Assembly (NCBI GenBank): GCA_026708085.1
Contig: JAPOVP010000056.1
Location: 62,001 to 126,000, forward strand
DNA: 64,000 bases
Origin: Caldilineaceae bacterium
GTDB taxonomy: Bacteria > Chloroflexota > Anaerolineae > Caldilineales > Caldilineaceae
Reading direction: 5' to 3'
The position numbers were made by a program, and so were the translations under genes. Below are positions 32,461 through 40,990 of the stretch, one piece after another (within the stretch, counting starts at the first letter, position 1; the number at the start of each line of letters is the position of its first letter). The notes below the pieces were generated by a model, which ran no database searches, was not told the origin of the DNA, and saw nothing but the letters and a program-made list of their open reading frames with translations.

Positions 32461-33276
32461 CTATTGTTTGCTGACCTGCCCCATAGTTTTGCGCAGACGG
32501 AAGATCAACCAAAGGGGCGGCAGCGTTACGAGAAGCCGCGTCAGCTCCGTCATGACAATGATGACGAAGGAGAAATCTAACCCGTCCAACTGTATTTCGG
32601 GAAAATGAAACAACATCGCTAATGGCGCAGTGGAGAACACGACATATACCAGAACCGCAGTCAGAAGGAATCGCACGTCCCGTCTGTGCACGCTGAACAG
32701 AACCGCCAACGATGTGCCCACATTGAAGACCGTCAACACCACTCCCCACCTCCACGCCGCCAGCAGAGTCTCCCACCACCCGAACCCGTCGTTCAAAGTT
32801 GCGACTGTTTTGGCGAGTGAATTCGAGAGCAAGTCAGAATTTGCTGCAAGCCCGGATACATATTCGCCTGTCACAAACATTGTCGCGATACAGCCGTAGC
32901 CGATCCCGAACATCACCCCGTCCCGCCACATTCTCACGGTCGTCGCCACGTAGCGGAACAACAGCCAACGTGTGCCTTCTCGGAAGAGCCCTGAGATGAT
33001 CACTTGTAGAATCCAGTAAGTCCAAATTCCCCACCAAATGACTAAGTAGTCGACTATAGGGTTCAAGGGCGGAGGGGGGGTTTTGCCCAGAGGTATGAGG
33101 TCCAAGAGTGGGGGAAGAACTAGATCCAGAGGTATCCGCACCAAGTAATTGACGGCAAAAGCACCGAAGCCGAAGAGCAGGCTGTACCAGTGTGCGCGGG
33201 TGCGTTTGTTCCAGACGAAAGCCGCGGCAATCGGCAGGCCGATTATAAACAAGAGTTTTGCGATGAGAATGATCAT
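32461..33276 (-). CDS. YhfC-like polytopic membrane protein
   Basis: Counted from the ATG at 33276 the protein has 271 residues and seven to eight hydrophobic spans. It contains REGTRWLLFRY at ~105-115, the REg-R-l-xfr motif of the YhfC family (related to CPBP intramembrane proteases), and GIGYGCIATMFV where family members carry G-x-GHG-x-E. The replacement of the usual His and Glu suggests a non-catalytic member, or my alignment is off. A TTG at 33321 would add 15 residues without better initiation signals. Confidence 0.6.
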   Translation of the reverse strand: MIILIAKLLFIIGLPIAAAFVWNKRTRAHWYSLLFGFGAFAVNYLVRIPLDLVLPPLLDLIPLGKTPPPPLNPIVDYLVIWWGIWTYWILQVIISGLFREGTRWLLFRYVATTVRMWRDGVMFGIGYGCIATMFVTGEYVSGLAANSDLLSNSLAKTVATLNDGFGWWETLLAAWRWGVVLTVFNVGTSLAVLFSVHRRDVRFLLTAVLVYVVFSTAPLAMLFHFPEIQLDGLDFSFVIIVMTELTRLLVTLPPLWLIFRLRKTMGQVSKQ

Positions 33277-33692
33277 TCGGTTTAACTCAGCACGAACTGG
33301 TTTCGGAATCGCGATGCACAATTGCGATTCTCTTTCGCCAGTGAGTTATTGCCTGACCTATTATACGCTACTCGTACGAGAGATTTGTTTCATCCGGGAG
33401 AAGCTTCGTGTCAATGTCGTGGCAATATGGCGGTTTTGGTCAATTGATTTTGCGTTAGGGGTGGGGAAGTGTCAGGGGTGGCGGGTTGCGACGGACCGGA
33501 TTCGGTATTGCTGGCACGGATCGCGACTGGGGATTCCCGGCGACTTGATCGAGGTTGTGCCAGTGGACGCTATTGATAAGGCGATGCGGAAGGCGATGGC
33601 TGCGGTGGGGGATTAGTGGTGATGTGAACTGAGGGATGAGACAACGGAACCCGCCACGGGACGTGACGGCTCGTGATTTGGTGTGGGTGGGG
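33277..33692. other. gap with a possible gene remnant
   Basis: The plus strand from about 33470 to 33616 reads GWRVATDRIRYCWHGSRLG, IPGDLIEVVPVDAID and KAMRKAMAAVGD before a TAG. The composition is protein-like but no start or family is visible, and upstream the frame runs antisense to the YhfC-like gene. I take it as a probable C-terminal remnant. Confidence 0.3.
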
Positions 33693-33800
33693 TTACGAGA
33701 ATCGGCTTCGTTTGTTGAGCAAGATGCTGACGGTCAGGAAGATGAAAGGGCTGGCGAACACTGACAGCAGGATCAGGTCGTAGAAGTCTTCTGAGGTCAT
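33693..33800 (-). CDS. 35-residue single-span membrane peptide
   Basis: This ORF is too short for standard gene calling. AGAGGA lies 6 nt before the ATG. The product starts MTSEDFYDLILLSVFASPFI, continues FLTVSILLNKR and ends SRFS: an acidic N-terminus, one ~20-residue hydrophobic span and a positive C-terminus, which is the layout of small inner-membrane subunits or regulators such as KdpF- or CydX-like peptides. No partner complex is encoded next to it, so the role is open. Confidence 0.5.
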   Translation of the reverse strand: MTSEDFYDLILLSVFASPFIFLTVSILLNKRSRFS

Positions 33801-33913
33801 AGTGGTTCCTCTACTTGGGTCAGACTTTTCGGCAATACACCCTGTTGTTATCGGTGTTGGTTCATTTGAAAGTGGCGTAACCGATATAGCATGTGAATTT
33901 GTTGGCGTGAGGA

Positions 33914-34156
33914 TTAAGCATTTGGCAGCTCGAAACCAATCGGGTTTGCATCGATTATCTCGATAGCGTGCTTGATATTGACGGCAACAACAAAGCCAGT
34001 GTTTTCTCCATAGTATCCAACAGGGTTGACCTGCACCTGATGTTCTGGACGAACCCTACCGCCCTGCCCCACGCACAGGCCACTCCCTTCAATTGCTATG
34101 GAGATTAAAGCCATTGTCAATCTGGCTTGTTGGCCGATACTCGACAAAATTTTCAA
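33914..34156 (-). CDS. possible small protein divergent from the ATPase gene
   Basis: The 80-codon frame has protein-like content in its second half (NPVGYYGENTGFVVAVNIKH, AIEIIDANPIGF). There is no clear Shine-Dalgarno, and the first ~15 codons may be non-coding. It is transcribed away from the ATPase gene whose promoter lies at 34179-34207. No family is recognised. Confidence 0.35.
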   Translation of the reverse strand: MKILSSIGQQARLTMALISIAIEGSGLCVGQGGRVRPEHQVQVNPVGYYGENTGFVVAVNIKHAIEIIDANPIGFELPNA

Positions 34157-34178
34157 AGTTAGGTAGTTTATACGATTT

Positions 34179-34207
34179 TTGAAAACTCACTAATGTCGCT
34201 ATATAAT
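34179..34207 (+). promoter_or_regulatory. near-consensus promoter with leaderless geometry
   Basis: TTGAAA (34179-34184), a 17-bp spacer and a perfect TATAAT (34202-34207) precede the ATG at 34214 by exactly the same 7-nt step as the hsdM promoter at 1540-1568. No Shine-Dalgarno exists between the -10 box and the start codon. Confidence 0.75.
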
Positions 34208-34213
34208 ATCTGA

Positions 34214-35398
34214 ATGGACCCTATTCTCAATCCCTTCGCGCCAGGAGCAGGCACCCGTCCGCCTGAAATGGTGGGACGCGATGACTTTCGGGAGGCTGCG
34301 CGCATCGCCCTCGAAAGAATCAGGCTTGGTCGTCCAAGCAAAAACATCATTATGGTAGGCCTTCGCGGCGTTGGCAAGACCGTACTGCTTGACCAGATCG
34401 GGGAGGACGCCGAGGCCAACAGTTTACAGGTGTTGCGAATTGAAGCGCCGGAACAACGCTCTCTGCCGTCGATGATTGCGCCTCAAATGCGATATGCTCT
34501 GATTAGGCTTTCCAGGCGAGAAGCTGCGCGGGCACTCGCCCAGAGGGGGTTGAGAGTGCTGACAGGCTTCGTTAAGGCGCTAAAGTTGAAGTACCAAGAC
34601 ATCGAGGTCGGGCTCGACTACGACCCCGAACCGGGCCTGGCGGACAACGGCGACCTGGGAATAGACCTGCAAGACCTGTTTGAAGTCGTGGGCGAAGCGG
34701 CTAAAGCGGATAACAGTTGCGTTGCCCTTTTCATAGATGAACTCCAGTATGTCGAAAAGGAACAACTGGCAGCATTGATAACAGCGTTACATTGGGCCGC
34801 CCAAAGGCGGTTGCCGCTGACGATGGTTGGGGCTGGTCTACCACAGCTCAGAGGTGCGATGGGCAACGCCAAATCTTACGCCGAGAGGCTGTTCGACTTC
34901 CCCGAAATGGGGCCTTTGTCGCGCAGCGATGCCAGGATTGCTATCTCCAAGCCTGCCCGGGACGAGGGTGTGGAGATAGAAGCCGGAGTTCTCGATGCCG
35001 TCGTCGATCGAACGCAAGGCTATCCCTACTTTTTGCAGGTCTGGGGGAAACACCTCTGGGATTTAGCCGAGGGTTCTTCAATCACGGTTGCGGACTTTGC
35101 CCCTGCCTCCGATCTGGCCATCGCCGACCTTGACCAGAGTTTCTTTCTTGTCCGGTTCGATAGGCTCACGCCTTTGGAGAAGAAATACCTGAGAGCAATG
35201 GCGGGATTGGGTGCGGGCCCCCATCGGTCGGGCGACATTGCGCAAATGATGGATCGCAAAGTGGCTTCTCTGGCGCCAACTCGAGCCCAACTGATCGGTA
35301 AAGGCATGATTTGGAGCCCAAGTCACGGCGACACCGCGTTCACCGTTCCTATGTTCAACGAGTTCATGTTGCGGATTATGCCCGATCTGGATAATTGA
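34214..35398 (+). CDS. STAND-like AAA ATPase
   Basis: The 394-residue protein has a P-loop ATPase core with Walker A GLRGVGKT (residues 49-56) and Walker B VALFIDELQ (170-178), then a sensor-like segment (PLTMVGAGLPQL) and FPEMGPLSRSDARIAI, and a C-terminal winged-helix-like region (~310-390). This is the ORC/STAND-type architecture of archaeal-style ATPases; in bacteria many act as signal-dependent switches or as partners of toxins and defence genes. No partner gene lies directly downstream, where a miniature IS element follows. The start codon is fixed by the leaderless promoter. The gene looks intact. Confidence 0.82.
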   Translation: MDPILNPFAPGAGTRPPEMVGRDDFREAARIALERIRLGRPSKNIIMVGLRGVGKTVLLDQIGEDAEANSLQVLRIEAPEQRSLPSMIAPQMRYALIRLSRREAARALAQRGLRVLTGFVKALKLKYQDIEVGLDYDPEPGLADNGDLGIDLQDLFEVVGEAAKADNSCVALFIDELQYVEKEQLAALITALHWAAQRRLPLTMVGAGLPQLRGAMGNAKSYAERLFDFPEMGPLSRSDARIAISKPARDEGVEIEAGVLDAVVDRTQGYPYFLQVWGKHLWDLAEGSSITVADFAPASDLAIADLDQSFFLVRFDRLTPLEKKYLRAMAGLGAGPHRSGDIAQMMDRKVASLAPTRAQLIGKGMIWSPSHGDTAFTVPMFNEFMLRIMPDLDN

Positions 35399-35484
35399 CG
35401 CGAGCGGTGGACATAAGAGAGCAGAGCCCCACGATTTCGCCAATCGATTGTCACTTCGGCGGCTCCTGGATTCGCCGCCTGGAG

Positions 35485-35662
35485 TGGGCCCCAAAAACTG
35501 GACCACAAGCTGAGGTGTATAAAGGAGCAATTCACCGAGCCTGTGGAGGGGCAGCACGATGGTCAAGAACCGGCGGCAGACCGCCCGTTGCCGATCAAGG
35601 CCGGGCGCAGTCGCCTGGATGCACCCTGTTTTTCCCATTTCGTGGTCCAACGATTGGGGATC
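35485..35662 (+). mobile_element. miniature derivative of IS family A (MITE copy 4)
   Basis: The 178-bp element is very similar to the copy at 15724: TGGGCCCCAAAAACTGGACC at the left, the orfA leader with ATGGTCAAGAACCGGCGG, then GCCGGGCGCAGTCGCC and the right terminal repeat CCAACGATTGGGGATCA. The start codon and first codons of family A orfA are preserved, followed directly by the 3' end of the element. Confidence 0.84.
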
Positions 35663-35667
35663 ACCAT

Positions 35668-35717
35668 AATGTGCCCCCTTGCCGAAAAATCAGGGTTTCA
35701 AATGGGATCTACTTTAG
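35668..35717. repeat. 50-bp dispersed repeat R, copy 2
   Basis: AATGTGCCCCC... to ATCTACTTTAG matches 11761-11810 with about four differences. It starts a few bases beyond the right end of MITE copy 4. Confidence 0.7.
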
Positions 35718-35829
35718 ATGCAAGTGCCCAGGTTAACACCGCTGCCGGCGATTTCGACGTTTGATGTCGGACCGGCCCTACAGTAAGGTTCCTTCCATGT
35801 CGGCGTCCCTGAGAGTGGAGAGAAAGCGT

Positions 35830-38556
35830 ATGCAGGACACTTTTAAGCCTAATACAGATATCGACAACGGCTACTTTCTTCCCCTGAACTCGCCGGACGC
35901 GGAGCTGCCCCTGGTCGGTGGCAAAGCCATGAATCTGGCTAAGCTGGCCGGAGGAGGTTTTAAAGTCCCAGACGGATTCATCGTTTCAGTCAATGCTTAC
36001 TCCGACTTTGTGGCACATGGTGGCCTGGCCCGCATAATTGCCGAAGAAATCGACGCTGTCGACATTGACGATCCCACCGCGCTCTCTGCGCATTCGGACA
36101 GTCTGCGCGCCCGCATCGAGGAGAGCGCCATTCCTGCAGGGCTGGCAACCGCAGTTGCCTCCGCTTACGCAGCTCTGGGCAGGCCGCCCGTAGCCGTGCG
36201 CTCCTCGGCTACAGCAGAAGATCTGCCCGAAATGTCATTTGCCGGACTGCAGGACACCTTCCTGAATGTGCAGGGCGAAGAAAGCCTGCTCTCCGCCATT
36301 GCGGGATGCTGGAGCAGCCTGTGGACTGCTCCCGCAATCGCATATCGAACACGGAACGGCATTGACCATCTGGCCGTTGCAATAGCCGTAGTCGTGCAGA
36401 AAATGGTGCCCAGTGAGAGTTCAGGCGTGCTCTTCACAGCAAACCCTTTGACCGGTCGGCGCAACGAAACGGTCATTGACGCTACCTTTGGCCTGGGCGA
36501 AATGCTGGTCAGCGGGCAAATTGAGCCGGACCACTACGTTGTCGAGAGCGAGAGTGGCCGCATTCTGCAGAAGCGAATCGGCGCAAAGGCAAAGGCGATG
36601 CACGGGAAGGCCGGCGGCGGCGTAACGACGATGGAAACCTTGAACCCGCACCAGCAGGCGATTCAGGATACGCAGATCAGGCGACTGGCTGAAACTGGCC
36701 AGCGCGTCGCCGAACTGCTCGGCTCTCCCCAGGATATCGAATGGGCCTTCGCCGGTGGGGACCTCTTCCTTTTGCAGTCCCGGCCCATCACTTCACTCTT
36801 CCCACTGCCGCCAGGCGATGAGGGCGACGCGCTTCGAGTCTATGTCTCCTTTGGCGCCGTTCAAGGTGTGCAGGGGCCGTTCACTCCGATGGGCCAGGAT
36901 ATGCTTAAGGGTCTGTTTGCCGGGCTTGCTCAGCTCTTCGGACACGATGTCACGATGCATGACCAGCAGCTCATCCACACCGCCGCCGAGCGACTTTGGG
37001 TCGACGCGACCGGCACCTTGCGGAACTCCGTGGGCCGTCGCTTTTTCCTCAAGGCATTCCTATCGGTAGAGCCGGGTGCAGCGGATTCCGTACGTGATCT
37101 GGTTGGCGATTCCCGGATTGAAAGAGGGGGCATGCGCCTGGAGACGCTCCGCCGAGCTGCCCTCTTCGTCGTCAGGACCATCGGATCGCTCGCGAGTCCG
37201 CTGCTCAAGCCGGAGGCTGCAGCCCGCGGGGCTCGCCGCGCCGTGGAAGCGCGCATAGCCGAAGTTGAACACAGAATGCGAACTGCCGCGACCTTGGCCG
37301 AGCGGATCGATCTTTTTGAATGGCTCTGCTACAACGCTCTGTTCCCCTTCTTGGTTTCTCTTTTTCTCCCTCTGACAGCGGTCGGCCAGGGCTCGCTGGC
37401 TGTCCTCCATTGGCTGGCTTCCCTCATGGCATTGACCCACGATGACATTGGGCCTCGTCTCCTTCACGACCTCAACCGCAGCCTGTCAAACAATGTGACA
37501 ACGGAAATGGGCCAGGAGATGTGGTTGGTTGCCAGGCGGGTCCAACAGGACCCGGCCGCCGCCGCCGCCTTGGGGGACACCGGCCCAGACGCCTTGGCTC
37601 GGGATTATCGGGAACGACTCCTGCCACACTCGCTTCAAGCAGCATTGGACGAATTCCTGGACCGGTACGGAATGCGCGGCCCGGCAGAGATCGATTTCGG
37701 CCAGCCTCGATGGCGGGAAGACCCTGCCCCCGTATTCAGCGCGCTGCAGGCGCTTCTGGCCGTTCAGGATGCCAACCCCAATACCGACAGCCTGTTCGCC
37801 GCAGGGCAGGTCGCAGCTTCGCGGGCAGAAAAGCAACTGGCGGAGGCCGTCTCCCAGACGTTCGGCGCTACCCTGGGCGGCAGCCTGGTGCGCGGGCTGG
37901 CCCTGCGCGTTCGAACGCTCGCCGGTTTCCGTGAAAGTCCGAAAATTGCTGTTGTCCGCATGATGGGAATTGCCCGCGCCGCGCTGCTTGAGTGCGGGCA
38001 GGAACTGGTAGAAGCCGGCGTGCTTGAACGTTCCGATGATCTGTTCTTTCTGCACCTGCCTGAAATGAAGGTCCTGGCGATGGGCGCACCGGGCGATTGG
38101 CAGCGGCTTGTGCGAACTCGCAGAGCTTCCTATCAGCGCGAGCAGCGCCGGCAGCCCATCCCCCGCCTGCTATTCAGTGACGGAACTGCCATCGTGGGGG
38201 GGGGCCGCCCGGCATCTGACAGCGCAGGCAGTGAATCGCTCGTGGGGTCGGGGGTCTCGCCGGGTTCGGTAGAAGGAAGCGTGCGTGTCGTGTTTGACCC
38301 GGCTGACTCGAGACTGCAGCCTGGAGAGATTCTTGTTTGCCCAGGTACCGATCCGTCCTGGACGCCTCTTTTCCTCGCCGCGGGCGGGCTGGCGATGGAG
38401 GTAGGAGGCATGATGACGCACGGCTCGGTGGTTGCTCGAGAATACGGAATCCCAGCAGTCGTCGGCGTTGATCGCGCGACGGAACGGTTGCACACCGGCC
38501 AGCGCGTGCGTGTGGACGGAGGCAGCGGTCGCGTCGATCTTTTGGACCAGGTCTGA
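35830..38556 (+). CDS. PEP-synthase / rifampin-phosphotransferase-like enzyme
   Basis: The 908-residue protein has an N-terminal ATP-grasp PEP/pyruvate-binding domain (LVGGKAMNLAKL, VAVRSSATAEDLPEMSFAGL, then DIEWAFAGGDLFLLQSRPIT at ~305-320), a long helical middle region and a C-terminal swivelling domain with the phosphohistidine site MMTHGSVVAREYGIPAV (H864). It lacks the TIM-barrel pyruvate domain of true PEP synthase. This ATP-grasp / helical / His layout is that of rifampin phosphotransferases (~865 residues) and relatives that phosphorylate small molecules. The substrate cannot be told from sequence. The ATG at 35830 has GGAGAG before it; in-frame starts at 35761 and 35797 are possible. 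Confidence 0.82.
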   Translation: MQDTFKPNTDIDNGYFLPLNSPDAELPLVGGKAMNLAKLAGGGFKVPDGFIVSVNAYSDFVAHGGLARIIAEEIDAVDIDDPTALSAHSDSLRARIEESAIPAGLATAVASAYAALGRPPVAVRSSATAEDLPEMSFAGLQDTFLNVQGEESLLSAIAGCWSSLWTAPAIAYRTRNGIDHLAVAIAVVVQKMVPSESSGVLFTANPLTGRRNETVIDATFGLGEMLVSGQIEPDHYVVESESGRILQKRIGAKAKAMHGKAGGGVTTMETLNPHQQAIQDTQIRRLAETGQRVAELLGSPQDIEWAFAGGDLFLLQSRPITSLFPLPPGDEGDALRVYVSFGAVQGVQGPFTPMGQDMLKGLFAGLAQLFGHDVTMHDQQLIHTAAERLWVDATGTLRNSVGRRFFLKAFLSVEPGAADSVRDLVGDSRIERGGMRLETLRRAALFVVRTIGSLASPLLKPEAAARGARRAVEARIAEVEHRMRTAATLAERIDLFEWLCYNALFPFLVSLFLPLTAVGQGSLAVLHWLASLMALTHDDIGPRLLHDLNRSLSNNVTTEMGQEMWLVARRVQQDPAAAAALGDTGPDALARDYRERLLPHSLQAALDEFLDRYGMRGPAEIDFGQPRWREDPAPVFSALQALLAVQDANPNTDSLFAAGQVAASRAEKQLAEAVSQTFGATLGGSLVRGLALRVRTLAGFRESPKIAVVRMMGIARAALLECGQELVEAGVLERSDDLFFLHLPEMKVLAMGAPGDWQRLVRTRRASYQREQRRQPIPRLLFSDGTAIVGGGRPASDSAGSESLVGSGVSPGSVEGSVRVVFDPADSRLQPGEILVCPGTDPSWTPLFLAAGGLAMEVGGMMTHGSVVAREYGIPAVVGVDRATERLHTGQRVRVDGGSGRVDLLDQV

Positions 38557-38998
38557 GCGTCAATTCCCGGCCGCGGGTTATCGCCCGGTGGCGGAATGAA
38601 CGCGACCGAACATCTGGCGTAGGCGCGAGCAGCTTCCGTTGGAAGGGGCGGTCTGATCATCGAGGCAACGCTTTATTCCAAGTGTTGGACGTTGCCCGTG
38701 CCTGTCAGAATCAGAACGATGTCCGCCTCGCAGCGGTAGAATCGACAGGCGAGTTCCGGCACGTTCCTGGTGACGCTGACAGCGAGCGCCCACGCCAGCG
38801 GCTTCGGCCAAATCGACCGTTTCGGCGTCGATTTCGCCCTACTCGTTCAGTTCAACCAAAATTTCTCTTGGCCTGGTCGGCTTGCTGAACGCCCGGCGTA
38901 CGGCAAACATACAGTCAGTGGCGATTCCTTCCACTTTCCCGTCGCGCCGGCATGCACGGCATGCTTCCGACGTCAAGCGTCTACAATCTCGAACCACA
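38557..38998. other. gap with a degraded coding remnant
   Basis: On the minus strand, about 38880 to 38668, two frames read protein-like pieces (EILVELNE, GEIDAETVDLAEAAGVGA, then shifted VSVTRNVPELACRFYRCEAD) that end in a stop. This looks like a frameshifted remnant of an unidentified gene. Nothing else is visible. Confidence 0.3.
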
Positions 38999-39095
38999 AC
39001 CGGCCGCCGGCGCCTGAGGCACCCTTGCCTGCCGACCCTGTTCCGCTGCTTGCCGGACTAACATAACGGGTGGTACAAACATCGGGGGCAGGTCA
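38999..39095 (+). mobile_element. right-end remnant of IS family B
   Basis: The fragment holds the last OrfB codons (RPPAPEAPLPADPVPLLAGL) and the terminal repeat CATCGGGGGCAGGTCA. It lies beside the truncated solute-binding gene. Confidence 0.78.
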
Positions 39096-39223
39096 TTGAT
39101 GCGTGAGTTGTCGTTACCGGAGAAGAAGGTCCGGAGGAATGGTGTCAGGTCGGTCATCGTGCCAGAATGCGCTAAGTCAATGCACGGTCGGGCTTGGATG
39201 GAACCACAGGAGATCTCAGAACG

Positions 39224-39757
39224 CTATTGGGGGAGTTCACCTTTCTGAATCGCGGCTTGACGCGCTTCTTCCAGCATCGACTGGCTCACCGCGATCTGGA
39301 TGCGCGCGCTGATTGTGGGGAAGAGTCGTCGCAAGACCTGATCAAAGCCTTCTCGCATGTTGGCAGGCAACCCGAACATCAAAGGCGGCCTTATGCTGTT
39401 AGCGTTTCTCACGGCATGGTCGCCTTTGACGGCGGCTGGCGGCGGGGCGTTGCGGTCAACATCGTGATGAGCAGGGATTAACCAGACATTGCGTTCGTCC
39501 TCGCTCACCTCATTGAGCTGCAACTCCTGCTCCTCAGTTGACCCCATGAAACGGACAAATGCGCCTGCCTGGGGCCGGTTAGGCGCGCTGGCTGGGATAA
39601 CGTAGCCGACAACGAGCGAAACCTCATCCAGTGGTATGGTTGCGTCCATTTGGGGAAACTGGAAGAAATCCAACTCATCAATGAAGGCTGGCGGCAGTTG
39701 CATAAGGCTGAAATGCGGGGCCAGCGTCATGACGGCCTTTTTGCGGGTGAGCGGGCT
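39224..39757 (-). pseudogene. C-terminal fragment of an extracellular solute-binding protein
   Basis: About 175 residues remain: RKKAVMTLAPHFSLMQLPP, TIPLDEVSLVVGYVIPASAP and QAGAFVRFMGSTEEQELQL are typical of the C-terminal lobe of family 1 ABC solute-binding proteins (the call for glycine-rich hinge and xAFxRFMxSxE). The signal peptide and N-terminal lobe are missing; the frame is closed by a stop only a few codons upstream. It cannot be a functional binding protein. It lies between an IS remnant and an unrelated lipoprotein gene. Confidence 0.6.
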
Positions 39758-39760
39758 CTC

Positions 39761-40855
39761 TCACCACCCGAAACCGTAATACACTGTGTTTCCAACGTGG
39801 AGCGGCATGAACTCCTCAACGGCAAGCTCCGACAGGTAAGCGGCGCAGTCATTGTCGCCTTCCGGCAACGTCTGCCATAGCGTGTGGGCAACCGACATTC
39901 TGTAGTGGGAAATCTCCTCGGATCTCTTGCTCCGAATGATAGCGGCGTGGGACTCGATCAGGTCGGCCAGCTCTTCTCGCCCTTGCGCGCATCTGCGTTC
40001 TGATGCCACAAATCCATTGGCGTACATCCACTCCGCTCTTCCCAACCAATTAGCGACCCACTCGCTGTGCGATTCTACGCTGTCGCGCGCTACGGCCTCC
40101 TTTGCCCAACTATGCAGCCATGTATCGGCTTGCATCAGATTGGGCGTGATGACAGTGACGTCTTCTCCACTGTAATGGTCGAAGAGGGCATAAGGGGTAA
40201 TCTGTGTATCCTCTTGTTCAGACTGGTAGACGTATTCTATCGACGGGCCAGTCGGAAGCGAACCCATGCCGAACTGCAACGTATCATCGACAAGGACGGC
40301 CAAGAATTTCTCAGCAGACAGATCCGCCAGATAGGCGCTGCAATTGGCTTCGCCTTCCGGCAGCTGCTTCCACAGCGCGTTCGCCACGACCATGTGGTGA
40401 AGTGACGTATCTGGTCTTTCCTCCCGCACCTTGGTGGCAAACGTCTTGAGGAGATCACCTAATTCATGCCGTCCTTCGGCGCACCGGAGTTCGGAAGCCG
40501 CAAAGCCGTTGGCGTACAACCACACCAACAAAGGGAAGACCTCATCATCTGGACTCTCTTCGCCATCGATTCTAAGCATGTCGTTCAGCGCAGCTTCACT
40601 AGCCCAACCTAGCAGCCAACTGTCCGCAACCAGATCTCCCTTGCTGATGACAGTGATTATACGACCGCTGGGATATTCGAAAAGCTCCTGGCTTGATCCA
40701 GCAGAATCGTACTCTTTCATCATGTCCGCATACAGTGAGTGGTCAGGGGCAGGGGATGGTACTGGCGTGGGGATAAGGGCGAAGGAATCCGGACCCACAA
40801 CACAACTCGACAGCATCAGCGTGACCATACACAGAGTTAACCATAGGTGTCTCAT
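39761..40855 (-). CDS. lipoprotein with two tandem ~150-residue repeats
   Basis: The 364-residue product has a signal peptide ending in LMLSSC (lipobox) and a short Pro-rich linker. Two homologous halves follow (starts near residues 45 and 210), each with ITVIxxxDLxxxxWLLGWA-type and LYANGFAASELRCAEGRHEL-type segments and a closing HTLWQTLPEGDNDCAAYL block. The repeat is not a family I can name. The signal peptide MRHLWLTLCMVTL closely resembles that of the LRR lipoprotein at 49310 (MKRVWLTLCAVTV), pointing to related envelope lipoproteins. Confidence 0.72.
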   Translation of the reverse strand: MRHLWLTLCMVTLMLSSCVVGPDSFALIPTPVPSPAPDHSLYADMMKEYDSAGSSQELFEYPSGRIITVISKGDLVADSWLLGWASEAALNDMLRIDGEESPDDEVFPLLVWLYANGFAASELRCAEGRHELGDLLKTFATKVREERPDTSLHHMVVANALWKQLPEGEANCSAYLADLSAEKFLAVLVDDTLQFGMGSLPTGPSIEYVYQSEQEDTQITPYALFDHYSGEDVTVITPNLMQADTWLHSWAKEAVARDSVESHSEWVANWLGRAEWMYANGFVASERRCAQGREELADLIESHAAIIRSKRSEEISHYRMSVAHTLWQTLPEGDNDCAAYLSELAVEEFMPLHVGNTVYYGFGW

Positions 40856-40990
40856 CTCAACCCCCCCGTGTTGTTATCGGACTCCGCCTGGAATGATGTA
40901 CCCTCTTCTCAAAAAACTATGCCAAGATGGCACAGAGCAAGGTGACAGCAAGTCATAGTAGGTATACGTAGATTGGCCCCCGATCGGTTC

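Noticed and set aside
32472-32483. TGACCTGCCCCA, resembling an IS family B end, in the 3' end of the YhfC-like gene
   Set aside because: Only 12 bases match, the following bases do not, and the sequence fits the coding frame of the gene.
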